Assembly (NCBI RefSeq): GCF_031143425.1
Contig: NC_090442.1
Coordinates: forward strand, 426,329,776 to 426,393,775
Length of the DNA: 64,000 nucleotides
Direction: 5' to 3'
Source: Pleurodeles waltl
Taxonomy: Eukaryota > Chordata > Amphibia > Caudata > Salamandridae
The notes below the pieces were generated by a model. The model was not told the DNA's origin and searched no databases. It saw only the letters and a program-made list of their open reading frames with translations. Positions 47,512 through 59,367 of this stretch are shown piece by piece. The position numbers were made by a program, and so were the translations under genes. Position 1 is the first letter of the stretch. Each line of letters begins with the position of its first letter.

Positions 47512-48838
47512 TAAATGTTACGAGCGATTGGTCAGGAGAAATACAAAGTCAGAATATAAAATCCAACTCTGTGTATTAATTCCCGAGGAACCCTTCTTTG
47601 CTATTTTAGAATAACAACATATTGAGAAAATAACAATAAGGATCTGTATCCATGACGTACAATTTGCATGCAGCTTCTTGATGGTGGAAAAGAGATCACT
47701 TTTGTAAGAAATATTTGGTTACTGGTTGAGAGGGTTGAAACCCTTCTCAAGCAGCAATCACTAAACTTCTCAGGGTGAAGTCGCAAGTAACCCTAAACTA
47801 ACATGCGCTAAACCATCGGAGAGCTGGACACAGAGCAGTCAGGCTGAACTCAAAGACAATTTTTTGTGCAGCACTTCAAATAGTAACACATCGCTCAAAA
47901 GAGTTACAAAAATAGGGTGTTTTTTAATAAATAAAACAAAACCGAAATGGCAAAAGACCAATCAGTACAACCGGAGATATTCAATTTTAAAGATTTACCA
48001 AAAATAGCGCCAAAAGGGGCAGGGCCCCAACTGTAGATGTCTATTCAGGCCTGACCGGAACAAAGTCACAATTACAGCCTGACCGTGATAGCACATGAGC
48101 TGGCTGCAGAGAACAAAGCACCTTCAATGGTTTGCTGAGCATTGTGAGGATCCGCGTAGAAGATGCGTCATGCAGGCACAGCAATGTGTTAGTTCTGAAA
48201 TGCAGTGAGGATACGGAACAAGGTCCTGTTGCGATGCAAAGTCCAGAGTCAGGGATGTGGCATGTAGACAGGGTGATGCGTCAGTTCCAAGGAGCTGTGA
48301 AGCTACAATGCAGAGTTTGGCACTGTCATCAAAGCTGCCTTTGACAAGAGATTCAAGGGGCTGCACGTCTCGTCACCCCCTCACTGCCTTCAGAACCGCC
48401 ACTGCGTGACTCATCTGAGTAATGTAGTGGTGGTTCTGAAGGTGATGCGAGCTGCGCTGCGATGTAGGTCTTTGCGATGGGTCCAGTCCATGCAGAGATG
48501 TGTTGGTCCTGCTCAGGGATGCCCCATGCAGCAGAGGAGATGCGCCAGTTCCACTGGATCCACAGAGGCTGGCAGAGCACCTTAAGCCCACTTCCAAGGG
48601 TCCAGGACTGGGGTGACTGGGGGACTCATCTTGCAGATTCCAGCTGCACGTGAAAGGTTGTTGAAAGCCTGTTATGTCCCTAAGGTTTCATATCAGGAGG
48701 CCAGCCGCCTAGCCCTTGGAGTCACTCTAGGTTAAAGAGATACAGGTCAATCAATCATTCAATTAATCAGTCAATCAGGGTTTATAGAAGACAGCTAATC
48801 ACCTGTGAGGATATTCAGGTGCTAGGATCCTGCTGTGA

Positions 48839-51674
48839 TCATTTAAAGAGCTGTGAGAGAGGACTCTGTTCAGAGGTGGAAGGGAAGGTTATTACAGGAT
48901 TTGGTGATGAGGTAGGTGGAGGAGAGTGGCTATGGCGCATGCATGGAGTGTGAGCGAGGAAGGCAGAGTGCAGGTGTCTGGAGGGTTGATGGTAGTTCAG
49001 GCCGTGCTTAAAGTGTGCTGGTCCTTGGTAATGGAGGGCATTGTAGGCATGTATCAGTTCTTGAATTGCCATCTTTTCTGGATTGGGAGCCAATGAGGGA
49101 TCCTGAGGTGGGGAGTGATGTGGGCCTGTTTAGGGAAGTTGAGGATGAGTGTGGCAGCCTGGAGTCTCTTCAGGAGTTGAGTGGTGATTCCTGCATAGAG
49201 TCGCAGTGGTCAAGTCGGCTAGTGACTAGGGCTTGGGTGATGGTTTTCCTGGTGTCGATGAGGAAGCCATTTGTAAATCTTTCAGAGCATGAGAAGGATG
49301 TGGAATCAAGTGGAGGTGACTGCATTCATCTGGTGTTTCAAGGTGAGTTTGCGGTCTAGGATGATGTGAAGGTTGGGGGCATGGTCTGTCAGTGTGTGTG
49401 TGAGTCCAAGCTCGGAAGGTCACCAGTTGTCGTCCCACGGAGAAGTATTGGTTCCAAAGAGCAGTACTTCCATCTTGTCTGTGTTGAGCTTCAGGCAGTT
49501 GGTCTTCATCCATTCGGTGATGCTCATCGTGCAGTTGTGGAAGTTGGACCTGGTGGTGGAGAGGTCTTCTGAGAGGATGAGCTGGGTGCCATTTGTGTAG
49601 GAAATTATTTTGATGCCATGGCTGCTGACTTTTTTACCCAGGGGCATCATGTAGTTGTTGAACAGGGTGAGGCTGACACATGAACCTTGCAGGACTCTGC
49701 ATATGATGCTCTTGGATTCCAACATGAAGTGTGGTATGTGGGTTCTCTGGGTTTGTCCTGTGAGGAAGGATGCAATACATTTGAGGGTGTCTCCCTGGAT
49801 CCCAATGTGGCTGAGTCTCTTGATAAGGGTGGGGTGGGATATGCTGTCAAATGCTGTTAACAGGTCAAGGAGGATCAGGGCTGCTGTGTCTCCCCAGTCG
49901 AGCAGGGTTCTGTTGTCAGCAGTGGCAATTGTCAGGTCAGTCTCTGTACTATGGTTGGCACAGAATCCAGTCTGGGAGGTGTCCAGCAGGTTGTTGTTCT
50001 CCAGGTGAGAGGTGAGTTGACGGTTGATGGCCTTCATGAGGACTTTGACAGAGAAGGCAAGCAGAGAGATGGGCCATAATGCCTGATGTTTCTGGTGTCA
50101 GCAGAGGGTTTCTTGGGGAGAGGTCAGACCTCTGTGTGTGTCCATTGATTGTGGTGATGAAAGCATTTACAATGGATGTAAGTTTGCTGCTGATTTTCTT
50201 GCCTCTGAGGTTGAAGAAGTAATGGAAACAAGGGTCCGAGGGGGCTCCTGAGTGGATGCAGTTTATGATGGCTGAGGTGCTCTGTGTAATGAGCCGTTTC
50301 CATGCGGTGATGGAAGGTTGTGGGTGGTGTCAGTTGGCATGAGAAGGCTAAAAGCTGTGGAGGTCTGTGGATTGGGGTTTAAAGTTATTGTAGATGGTAG
50401 ATATACTGTTTTGGAAGTAGTCTTACAGGGTGTCGCAGAGTTACTGGGAAGAGGGGATCGTGTTCTTGGTGGTTGATGGACAGGAGAATTCTCTGATGAT
50501 TTTGAAGAGTTCCTTGTTGTGGTTGGAGTTGGCTTCGATGTGGTCTGCTCGGGTGAATTCTTTTTGTGTCTTTTAGGCATTGATGGTATTTGTTGATGGC
50601 TGATTTGAAGGGGCTCGGTCTGTGGGATCTTTGCTGGTGTGCCATTTCTCTCTAGACATTTGTAGTTGCCTTTTGAAGCCCTGAGTTCTGGTGCATACCA
50701 GTTGGCTTGTTTGATGGGTTTACTGGTCTTGGAGGACTTGGTAGGTGCAACTTTGTTGGTGCATTTGGTGCAGCTGGAGAGGTGCTCGATGGCTTGATTG
50801 AGGTCAGTTGTGGGATCAGGATTGGTATGTTGAGGGCACCCATTGGGTCTCTGTCACTTTGTTTCAGCTGTGGTGTGGGAAGCTTGGGGTCTTGGTGGTA
50901 ATGTAAGGTGCTCCGATGATGGTAAATTGGAAAATGCGTGGTTGGTCCAGGTAAGTTCATGATATGGCAGTACTTGACTCTGTCGCTAGCAGTGAAGATT
51001 GGGCTGAGCGCGTGCCCTACGCTGTGTGTTAGGTCAATGACCAGTTGGGTGAGTCTGATGTTGCTTATGCTTTCCAGAAGGTTGGGTGTGTTAGTGTCTT
51101 CGGGGTCACTGAGGTGGAAGTTGGGGTCACCAAGGAAGGTATGGTGTTTGGCATCTATGGCGAGTGGGCCAATGAATTTGGGAATGGCTTTAAAGAAGCT
51201 GGGGCATGGGCCTGGGGGCCTGTATGCAAGGATGCCTCTGAGAGTTGTTCTGTTGCCAGTTTGGAGTTGGAAGTTGAGGTGCTCCATGATCGGGTGGTCT
51301 CGTCTTCGGTGGTGATGTTGCAGATGTCTTCTCTGTGCATGATGGCAGTGCTACCTCTGTGTTTGTTGGTGTGGTCCCGGTGTATCATCTTGCATCAGAT
51401 GGGCAATACGGTGGTATGCCGGAGGTGGCAGAGTAATTGAGCTGGGTCTCAGTAATGAAGACAATACCAGTGTGAGGGAGGTGAGGATGTCCCATATTTC
51501 GGTGACATGTTTGCAGAGTGATCTAGTGTTGAGCATGGCACAGTGGAGTGGTTCTGTGGCAGTCATGGTCAGTGAGGTGGGTGTGGTGGAGGGTTCCATG
51601 TGGGCGGATAGTGCTGAGTTGCAGGCAAAGAAACAGTGGTGGCAGGTGAAAGGTCCTACTGTTGATCGAGGCAA
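48839..51674 (-). pseudogene. L2/CR1-type LINE ORF2, decayed
   Basis: In order: endonuclease start near 51570 (LNTRSLCKHVTEIWDILTS), endonuclease end 51287-50652 with GDPNFHLSD in place of the usual GDFN, and a linker at 50645-50263. Reverse transcriptase lies at 50037-49420: KAINRQLTSHLENNNLLDTS, HSTETDLTIATADNRTLL, ALILLDLLTAFDSISH. The catalytic YADD box is replaced by YTNG and the GVPQGS motif by RVLQGS, so the enzyme is dead. The C-terminal region (49093-48839) contains IHAYNALHYQGPAHF, matching the LINE at 59374-60690. Confidence 0.75.
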
Positions 51675-51879
51675 AGAGAGGCAGCAGTTGTTGTAGTGGA
51701 ATCAGAGATCTGGAGAGGAGAATCTGTGTGTGTCTTGGGGGGGGGGGGTCAGAGTTCCTGGAGTTGGGAACAATCTAGGTGCAAACGGGTGCAGATGGGT
51801 TTCCCTTTGATGGGCCTCTGTAGCTGTGATGTGGCCGCCATTTAGTAGATGTTCGAGGAGAAGGGGCACTGGGGGCTAG

Positions 51880-52430
51880 GAAGCAGGAGGCAGGAGCAGT
51901 GGGAAAAGCAAGGAAGCAAGTGGCAGGTGCTGTTTAGTACAACAACAAAAATACAGGTGAAAGGCAGACAATCACAGGCCGAATAACAATTTTCAAATAG
52001 ACAATGCACTAATTACTGTTAACAAAAAGGCAGATAATAAGACACAAATTACACTTAACCAAAGTCAAAAATAACAGCCGCAGTCAAAAAACAGGCAAAG
52101 TAAAATCAATAGGCACAAACTGCAATTATCACATGGCAGTGTGTGAATTACAAAAAACAAAAGTGGCAGTAATGACCAGCACCACAAGGAGACAGAAGAC
52201 AGGCAGGCAGCAACTGAGTCACAGCCCTTTAGCAGCGAGGGAGAGCTGGCACAAGGACCTGCTCAATGGAGTTGCACTGTGGCCTACATTAAGTAGGTCC
52301 AGGGAGGGGGGAAGAGCACTGCGAGGCAGGAGCAGCGGGAAAGTGGGAAAAGTGGGGAAGTGAGAAGCAGGCCCGCTGAGTAAAACAACAAAAATACAGG
52401 CAAAAAGCAGACAAACGCCAGTCCTTCTTC
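51880..52430. repeat. Tandem duplication at the LINE 5' side
   Basis: The segment around 51885-51975 (GGCAGGAGCAGTGGGAAAAG through ACAACAACAAAAATACAGGTG) recurs at about 52325-52420 with small changes, a spacing of roughly 440 bp. On the minus strand both lie upstream of the LINE endonuclease, which fits duplicated 5'-UTR monomers. That role is inferred. Confidence 0.55.
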
Positions 52431-53472
52431 CTTGCAGAGTATCTACAGGTCCAGAAGTGTACTGAAAGGGTCGTGTCGGAGGTCCAGTATTTATACCCAA
52501 TTGTGCCTTTGAAGTGGTGGTAAAGTTTATAGAGTTTTTTCTTTGAGGTCCCCAGACATCCTGCGTTCCCTCTCCTGGCTCCAGACTAACTAGAGGAGGC
52601 TTGCAGACTTGTGTGTGGAGACAGTACATAACCTATTCAATTGTAAGTGGGCTATGCCCAGCTCCTCTCTCTCATCCTGCCAGTGAAGGGCCATCCAGGC
52701 ACACCTAGATTCCCTAATGTGTGTGGCTGTCTAGGAGAAATACACAAAGCACAACTGCCAGCTACACCCAGTCATGTGACTCAGGTACAGGCTACAGGCA
52801 CAGAATGACTAGGGCAGGAAAATGCCAACTTTCTTGGCATTTTCAAAATTGTAATTCAAAATCCGACTTCACTATTAGCTAGGATTTAAATGCCAATTCT
52901 AGAGACACCAAACATGAACTGGTGACTTGTTCCCATTTGGAAACTAAACTCATACATTATAATAGGTTAACTCCTATGTTAGTCAAGGGGGGGTTTAGTA
53001 GTGAAAAACAAATGTAAGACATTTTCACTACTGGGACATGTGAAACTTAAAAGTACATGTTGTACCTTTTACATGTACCACACCCCTCCCCTCTGGACTG
53101 TCCAGGGCCTAGGGGTGACATATGCATATGTATAAAAACTATACACACAGGCTGCAATGACAGGCCTGAGATGTTTTAAGGGGCTACTTAAATGGGTGGT
53201 ACAATCGGCTCTGCAGACCTACTAGCAGCATGTAAAATACAGGTCCTGGTTACATGTAGTGCCACTTTCCAAAGGATGCACAAGTAAATTAAAATTGCCA
53301 TTGGGGGGAAGGCAATATTACCTTGTTTTATGGACTGAACACAAGCTCTTTAGCAGTTGTTAACAGTGGTAAAATGCACAGAGTACCAAGGTCAGTAAAA
53401 ACGAGAGCAGCAAAAATGGAGGAGAAAGGCAAAAGGTTGGGTGGAAGACTACCCCAAGGCAGATAGGTCTAA

Positions 53473-54111
53473 CAACTGTGCTATATTAGAAGGCTTGCAA
53501 CTTATAAACTGGAAGTAATAAAATGATCTCAGTGTCAAACTCAGTAGCTACTTACCTATCTAAATAAAAAACAAATCTGTGATCTGCAATTTACACAATA
53601 TGCTTTGCAGAAAGCATATTGACCCTATGTTCTACTTCATGGGTAAAAACTGTGAGTGGACAAAACATAAAAACTCTCCCAGAACTTTCTTAACTACTTG
53701 AGTTACCTGACCACTAGTATAATCTCCTCAAAAACTGCCAAGCACACAATGATCTCAGCATCAGTTGTCTTAACCCTGTGAGATATTTTAAAATGCAGCA
53801 TATTGTGACCAATTAAGTAATCTAGAACATGTTTACTGTCACATATGTCTTTGTTGCCAATTTCTTTGCAGCAGATTTAAAAGAAAATGTATAAGTTGAT
53901 TGTCAGACTCTGCACTTCAAGCTCCACCACTTGTGAGTCTACCCTTTTCCTCAGCCACACCTTGGCCTCTAATTTATGGGTTCCTGGAGTATTTTGTTTT
54001 ACTATTCCAGCACCAGCACTTAAGTAAGGCAAACATATACTTACCTATATATGTACTAACCTTGAATATAGTTTGGTCCTCAACATTTTTGCCACATTAG
54101 TATGGTAGCAC
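53473..54111. other. No gene seen
   Basis: AT-rich sequence between two repeats. The frame at 53900-54100 is unsupported. Confidence 0.45.
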
Positions 54112-54114
54112 AAT

Positions 54115-54764
54115 GGGCTACATGGACAAAGATTTGACATAGCGATTTCCCAATTGTGATTTACTGCAAATCGCAATTAGGAAATTGTATGAAACTCTTT
54201 AGAGTTTCATTTGCAATTCCTAGTGGGTCGCAAATAGACCTATCTCATGAATGTTAATGAGGTAGGTCGCAATTTGCAAACAATTAGAAATCGCAGTCAT
54301 CACAGTGATGACCACCATCATGGCTGTAATTGCTTTTAAATGGAGGAATATTTTTTTGAAATGCAGCTGCCTTTGATAAGAAAGAAAATTGACACTTTGA
54401 AGTTTAATTTTTTATGAGTAGACAGTGGTCCATGGGATCATTGCCCCGCCCTTAAAAAATATTTCTTCCTCATTCCCAAAGGTGAAGGGGTCCCTTGAGG
54501 ACCCCTTCCCAGTTGCAAATGGGTTACCACCTTCTTCAAGGAGTCAGCAAAGTATGACTGTTTTGTGTCTGTATTTTTTTCGCAAATCAGTCACACATCT
54601 TATTCAGTTTTTATATTTGGAAGGGACGCCCTAAACACACCCATTCCAAATAGGTAAACGCAAAAACAGATTGTGATTCGGTAACCCGTTACCAAATCGG
54701 AATTTGTGATTTGTATATACTTAGTAGCATTTTTGCTGTAGGAAATGCTTTGTACATATGGCCC
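54115..54764. mobile_element. 650-bp MITE with AAT duplication
   Basis: The left end is GGGCTACATGGACAAAGATT; the right end, minus strand, is GGGCCATATGTACAAAGCATT. AAT flanks both sides (54112-54114 and 54765-54767). The interior holds short palindromes such as GAAACTCTTTAGAGTTTC and CGGTAACCCGTTACCAAATCGG and many GCGATTTG/CAAATCGC motifs. There is no coding content. The 3-bp duplication suggests Harbinger-type mobilisation. Confidence 0.78.
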
Positions 54765-54767
54765 AAT

Positions 54768-56052
54768 ATTCTGCAGTCAATATTAAGGTGGGATACTGCA
54801 TGACCTATAATTTTAGCAGTAAGCTCACCGTTATATTGCAATATTACTGTGTCTAGTAAGATGTACATCACAACAAGCAAAAACTATGCTGCATTACCAC
54901 CAGCAGGGGCAGAATGTACATATATAGATGTGTTGTAGTATGACTCCACGCCGTTCATCATTTGTATCCAACAAATACTACCTCAGGAGATTAACATCCA
55001 GGGGACAGTAAGTTCTGCTCCCAGGTTTTACCTCCCAATTTCGTGAGGGGTACAAATGAGCTCCACTGTAACTCTTTTACATTTTTTATCCTGGCGGTTC
55101 CACATAGTTTCTTTCCGTGCAGTCTTTGTTTTGTTTATTTATCACCTATTCGTTCATCTTTCCTCCTGCTCAGGATGTTGCCCAGCAGGCACGTTAACTA
55201 ACAATACTACTGAACCATTAATGGAGCCTCAACTGCCGGATAACAGCCAGCTCCTGGCTATTCAATTCTATTTTTAGGGAGGGATTTCAGGATTATTGTA
55301 CTTACCATACTCAATGCTTACAATATAAATGTGTGTTTTAAAATGCAAACAAATAATTGAGTTTGGATAACTTAACAAAGCATGTTTTATTTCACACACT
55401 TTAACACTTAGCTATAACACAACAATTATCAAGTGACCACAAGTTTCCGGTTTTATAAAAATAGATAATGAGAGCACAAACTAAAGTATATATCATGCTT
55501 TACACAGTCACATTAAACACTTAACATATGTGTGCCACAATTTAATTGGAAGGGGGTGTGACTCAATGGATTGGTAAGCCTCCATCCTGGGTAACCATAC
55601 CTTCCTACCACTGGAGTAGGCACAAGTCACAAATCACCATGTCACGTAAAAGTAGCAATATACTGGTAAGGCAGTGAGGTGAGGGTGCTGCTAGCATAAA
55701 TTCTGTGTTGCAGGGGATCTGCCTGGTAAAGACTTTGCCTGTATTTTGCAATGATATTGATAGGGCTGTCACAATGCTTTATTTCACCAGGGCACCATTG
55801 TCCCAGTTCGTTGCTACATTTACCAAGTCAGTGCAGTTTGTAAGGTGGTATTCTTCACTTACTTTAAATTTACCAGTTGGATTAATAAGCCTTACCTCAA
55901 GGATTTCTAAATGTAAATAAATGAAAGGCACAGGTTCATGGTTTCCCGATGACAAGGAGCAATGGAAACCATGTGTTGTAGAATGCTATTTAGCATGGCT
56001 TGCATATGGCACTCAGCTGCTTGGCACCAGACTATGGCATAGTAGTTTGCAT
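54768..56052. other. No gene recognised
   Basis: Unique-looking sequence. Short plus-strand frames (55056-55277 and 55705-55920) have no recognisable domain. If the CD36 exon call is right, this may be intron sequence. Confidence 0.4.
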
Positions 56053-56055
56053 ACT

Positions 56056-56536
56056 TGGGGACAAATTTATGCTGACCTTGCGCCATTCCAACACCACATG
56101 AGCATCATTTTCTTAACCCAAATGTGGCGCTGGAAGGGAAAAAACACTGCGCCAAATTTACAAAATGGTGCAATGCTTGCATTGCACCACTTTGTAACCC
56201 CTTGGTCCAAATTATGCCTACACCAGGCATAATGTATGCAAGAGGGCATTCTGGCGCTAGGGGGGGCCTAAAAATGGTGCAAAGGAATCTCATAGTTTGC
56301 TAAGTGCAGGCATTAAAAAGATGCCCCCATTAATTACAATGGGCCTGTGGGTGATTTGCAGGATTAGCATCATAATTTGTTATGCTAATCCTTCAAACCA
56401 TATAATTATGACACTAGTCACCCTAACTACTGCTATGGTGTGCCATATTTTAAACACGGTGCTACCATGGTGGCATTAGAGGGGGCACTAAGGGGCATAG
56501 GAAAAAGTGCAGCACCACTTTTCATAAATCTGCCCC
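56056..56536. mobile_element. 481-bp MITE with TTG duplication
   Basis: The left end is GGGACAAATTTATG; the right end, minus strand, is GGGGCAGATTTATG, giving 14-bp inverted repeats with two mismatches. TTG flanks both sides (56053-56055 and 56537-56539). The interior has a hairpin around TGGTGCAATGCTTGCATTGCACCA (56165-56190). No gene. Confidence 0.75.
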
Positions 56537-56539
56537 TTG

Positions 56540-58031
56540 GTCTTCTACATATCTTAAGGGGCTCAGATTCACGTTATTGATGGGGGTTATTTCATTATTT
56601 CATTTCAGGACCGTGTTATGATGGTTTGCTTACCCTGGGAGCACACATGTTTTGTTATCTAAAAGTTGTGGTTTCATATTTTACAAAATACTGTATTCCT
56701 AATGGCTTTCCGTCTCCTAGCAGAGTACTTAGGATACTCATTACCTCTATTGTGTCACATTGCTTAGGAATGGTGAAATGTGTAAATGTATGCAAACTGG
56801 GCACAAAATGTTTCACCTGGAAATGTAACGGTTTTTGAAGTGGAAATGACCAATGTCGTAGAACTGCATGGAAAAATGTTTACAAAGTATTCAATGTTTC
56901 CTTTAGGTCACTATCAGATCTGTGTTGCAGATTGTGTGTAGATCTGATAGCCATGACTTAAAACCTGTACAAAGATCATTTATGTAACGTATTTTAAACA
57001 TTTCCTATACAGGGATGAGAGAAAGACAGGGATGAGAGAGAGACAGAGATGAGAGAGAGACAGAAATGAGAGAGATGAGTGAGGAGAGAGGGGACAGAAA
57101 AATACATAATCATTCATCCGTTTGTTCCAAGCTAATTGGGAGGTTTTTACTATAGACCGCGCAGGTTCACATTACAGTACCAAATTGTGTTGCGACTGTA
57201 AAGTTCCCAAGATTTGCCATTAATAGATCGTGCTGAAAGCTGTCAACAGTGTTTAACACCTTGCTCTTTTCCAATCAAACAGGTTGGTGGTAAGTAGTTT
57301 TTCTGATTTAATTACTTAAAGAAGTAAATTCTGTGAAAAATGCCCTGCCTCGCCTCGGTTTAGCAATATAATGTGAAAATGCGCTTCACAATGCACCAAT
57401 AGACTTCACTAATCTGGTAGGGCTTGTTTGTATGGTCCACCCCTCCTTAATTATCATTTGGATTATTCAGAATCCTTATGGCTTTAGTGAGGTGATGTTC
57501 ATAGTCAGCACCACGCGCTGAACCTTTCACCGGCGCCATTGACTTGGGAGTCAGTGATGATGCTATCATTTTATTTAATCTCCTCTGTAATCTGTTTGAT
57601 ACTGTCTTGGTGCCCCAACTATCCCCGGGACCATCCTTGGACTACTGCTCTACGGTGACGTATGTGGAGAGTATATTAACTTTTCTGTAATCCACTGAAT
57701 TACACGCGGAACACATTTCACTTCCGGCTAAATCATTTATCAGGCGTTCATTTATCCTGCAGTCGTTTATTGTCGTTGATTACTGCGCATCATTAACATA
57801 TCTGATAAGATTACTCTTACTCAATAATTTTGATTTTTTTGTAAGATAACATTTTCATGACCTTGTTTTACACTGCAACATGCATTGATAAAATTATTGT
57901 GACTCAATAATTTGACAATTAAAAAGGCTGTTGCCCACGTTGGCATCTTTGCTTTAAGACTCGCAGAATTAATTATGTTTACTGGTATATCGTTAACCGA
58001 TAAAACTAAGCGACATTGTACTTTGTTCCAG
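56540..58031. other. Probable CD36 intron; GA-rich patch
   Basis: No exon is recognised before the acceptor at 58031. A 21-bp degenerate GATGAGAGAGAGACAGA repeat lies at 57010-57085. The last bases before the exon, GTACTTTGTTCCAG, form a plausible 3' splice site. Confidence 0.5.
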
Positions 58032-58193
58032 ACGGCCACAATTGAAGATGAAAAGGCAGACTTCTTCAAGTCGACCGTCACTATCCCGATGAACGCACTG
58101 AATATAATACAGATATGTCTGATCTGCCTTGGGAGTGTCCTCTTCCTCGCCTGCTCAATCGCTCTTTGTGTGCGAGCTTCCAAATCAAAATCG
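58032..58193 (+). CDS. CD36: CD36-family scavenger receptor, C-terminal exon
   Basis: A 162-bp, 54-codon exon in phase 0, with acceptor TTTGTTCCAG and donor TCG|GTAAGTA. It encodes TATIEDEKADFFKSTVT followed by one hydrophobic membrane span (about residues 20-46) and a short tail CVRASKSKS. The TxTIxDEKAxxF(K/R)SxVT signature followed by a transmembrane helix and a short Cys/Ser/Lys tail is the C-terminus of CD36 (class B scavenger receptor, binding long-chain fatty acids and oxidised lipoproteins at the plasma membrane). The Cys residues at the inner membrane face suit the palmitoylation sites known there. The last few residues and stop should be in a later exon, which I could not find; upstream exons are also outside or not visible. 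SCARB1 or SCARB2 are alternatives, but the match is closest to CD36. Confidence 0.75.
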
Positions 58194-58228
58194 GTAAGTA
58201 TGGTAGAAATCAAGTATGTTCTGTACTG
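58194..58228 (+). other. Start of intron after CD36 exon
   Basis: The donor GTAAGTATGG is followed by only 35 bp of non-repeat sequence before a TTAGAC-family repeat begins at 58229. Confidence 0.6.
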
Positions 58229-59367
58229 TTAGACATGGGGTCTCTAGTTGGCAGTCAGTTTGCACTCTGTCCAAGCAGGGACCCTCACTCAAGTCAGGGT
58301 AAAGGAGTTACACTCTTCCTACAATCCTGCTCACCCCCTTGGTAGCTTGGCGCAAGCAGTCAGGCTTATCTCAGAGGCAATGTGTAAATTATTTGTACCA
58401 ACACACACAGAAATACAGTGAACACACTACAAAAGGGACACGCTATTTAGAAAAATAGCCAATATTTATCTAATCAAACAAGACCAAAATGAGAAAAATC
58501 CAACATACACAAGCAAATATATGTATTTTTAAATTAAAGTGTCTTAATCCATAGAAATCAATGGATGCGTTGTTTTAACACAAAGTACGTGGGATGCAAC
58601 AAAAATAAAGCTGCATGGGTGAGCGTGCATCGGAAAAGTGAGCGATGCATTGATTCCTGACTCACAAGTGAGGTTGTGCATCGATTCTTCTCTGGTCGGG
58701 TAGGCTATGGGTTCTCTCATCAGAAAAATTATGCTTCGCTATCTGGACGAGCAGCCTCAGGTCCATGCAGGTTCACTGTGGTTTTGACACCGAGCGACAA
58801 TGAGTACATAATCCTGACACACGATGGTGAAGAACCATGCTGAGTGGGTGATGGGTCGATTTTGGCAGCTGCAAGCAAGTGTTGGGTCAATTTTCCAGCT
58901 GTGATGCAGGGGGTGCGTTGATTTTTCAGCCGCGAAGCAGGTGCTGCATTGATTTTTTTCCAACTCGGCTTCGGTGCATGGATTTCAGCCTTGGTTCCAC
59001 CAGCTTCTCGTTTCAAGGTCCCAGGGACTGGATAAGGCACCATTTGGCAGGGTAGGAGTCTCAGCAAGAGAGTCCAGGTGCTGGCAGGGGAAGTCTTTGA
59101 TGGCCCTGAGACTTCAAAACAGGGGGCAAGCTCAATCCAAGCCATTGGAGACACTTCACAGGCAGGAAAACACAGCAAAGTCCAGTCTTTGTCCTCTCTA
59201 AGGTAGAAGCAGCAACTGCAGGCCAACCTAGCAAAGCACACTCACAGGCAAAAGGGCAGTACTCCTCCTCCAGCACTTCAGTTCTTCTCCTTGGCAGAGG
59301 TTCCTCTTGATCCAGAAGTAGTCTAAAAGTCTGTTGTTTGGTGTTCATTACTTAAACCCATATCTGG

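Larger units (their letters stand above)
48745..52430 (-). mobile_element. L2/CR1-type LINE, near full length but dead
   Basis: The 3' end (plus strand 48748-48785) is a run of TCAATCAA-type units, the microsatellite tail of L2/CR1-type elements. Its 3' UTR (CAGGTGATTAGCTGTCTTC, TATAAACC) matches the 3' UTR of the LINE at 60691-60766. Endonuclease and reverse-transcriptase remnants span 51674-48839. The 5' side has repeated segments at about 51880-51980 and 52300-52430 that look like tandem 5'-UTR monomers. It is inserted in a TTAGAC-family repeat. Confidence 0.7.
47706..53472 (-). repeat. TTAGAC-family repeat copy interrupted by a LINE
   Basis: The right end at 53472 reads TTAGAC on the minus strand; the left part begins near 47706 with GTAAGAAATATTTGG, aligned to GTTAGACATGGGG of the copy at 58229. 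The halves 47706-48744 and about 52431-53472 together match 867-3104 in reverse. The LINE at 48745-52430 separates them. The left half is a diverged subfamily with GATGCGTCAG-type motifs. Confidence 0.6.

Noticed and set aside
53473..58031. Searched for further CD36 exons upstream of the recognised exon
   Set aside because: I found no stretch encoding the expected preceding ectodomain end with a donor site; salamander introns can be very long, so absence here is not surprising.
57821..58213. 130-codon minus-strand frame opposite the CD36 exon
   Set aside because: Antisense shadow; the plus strand has the family signature and splice sites.
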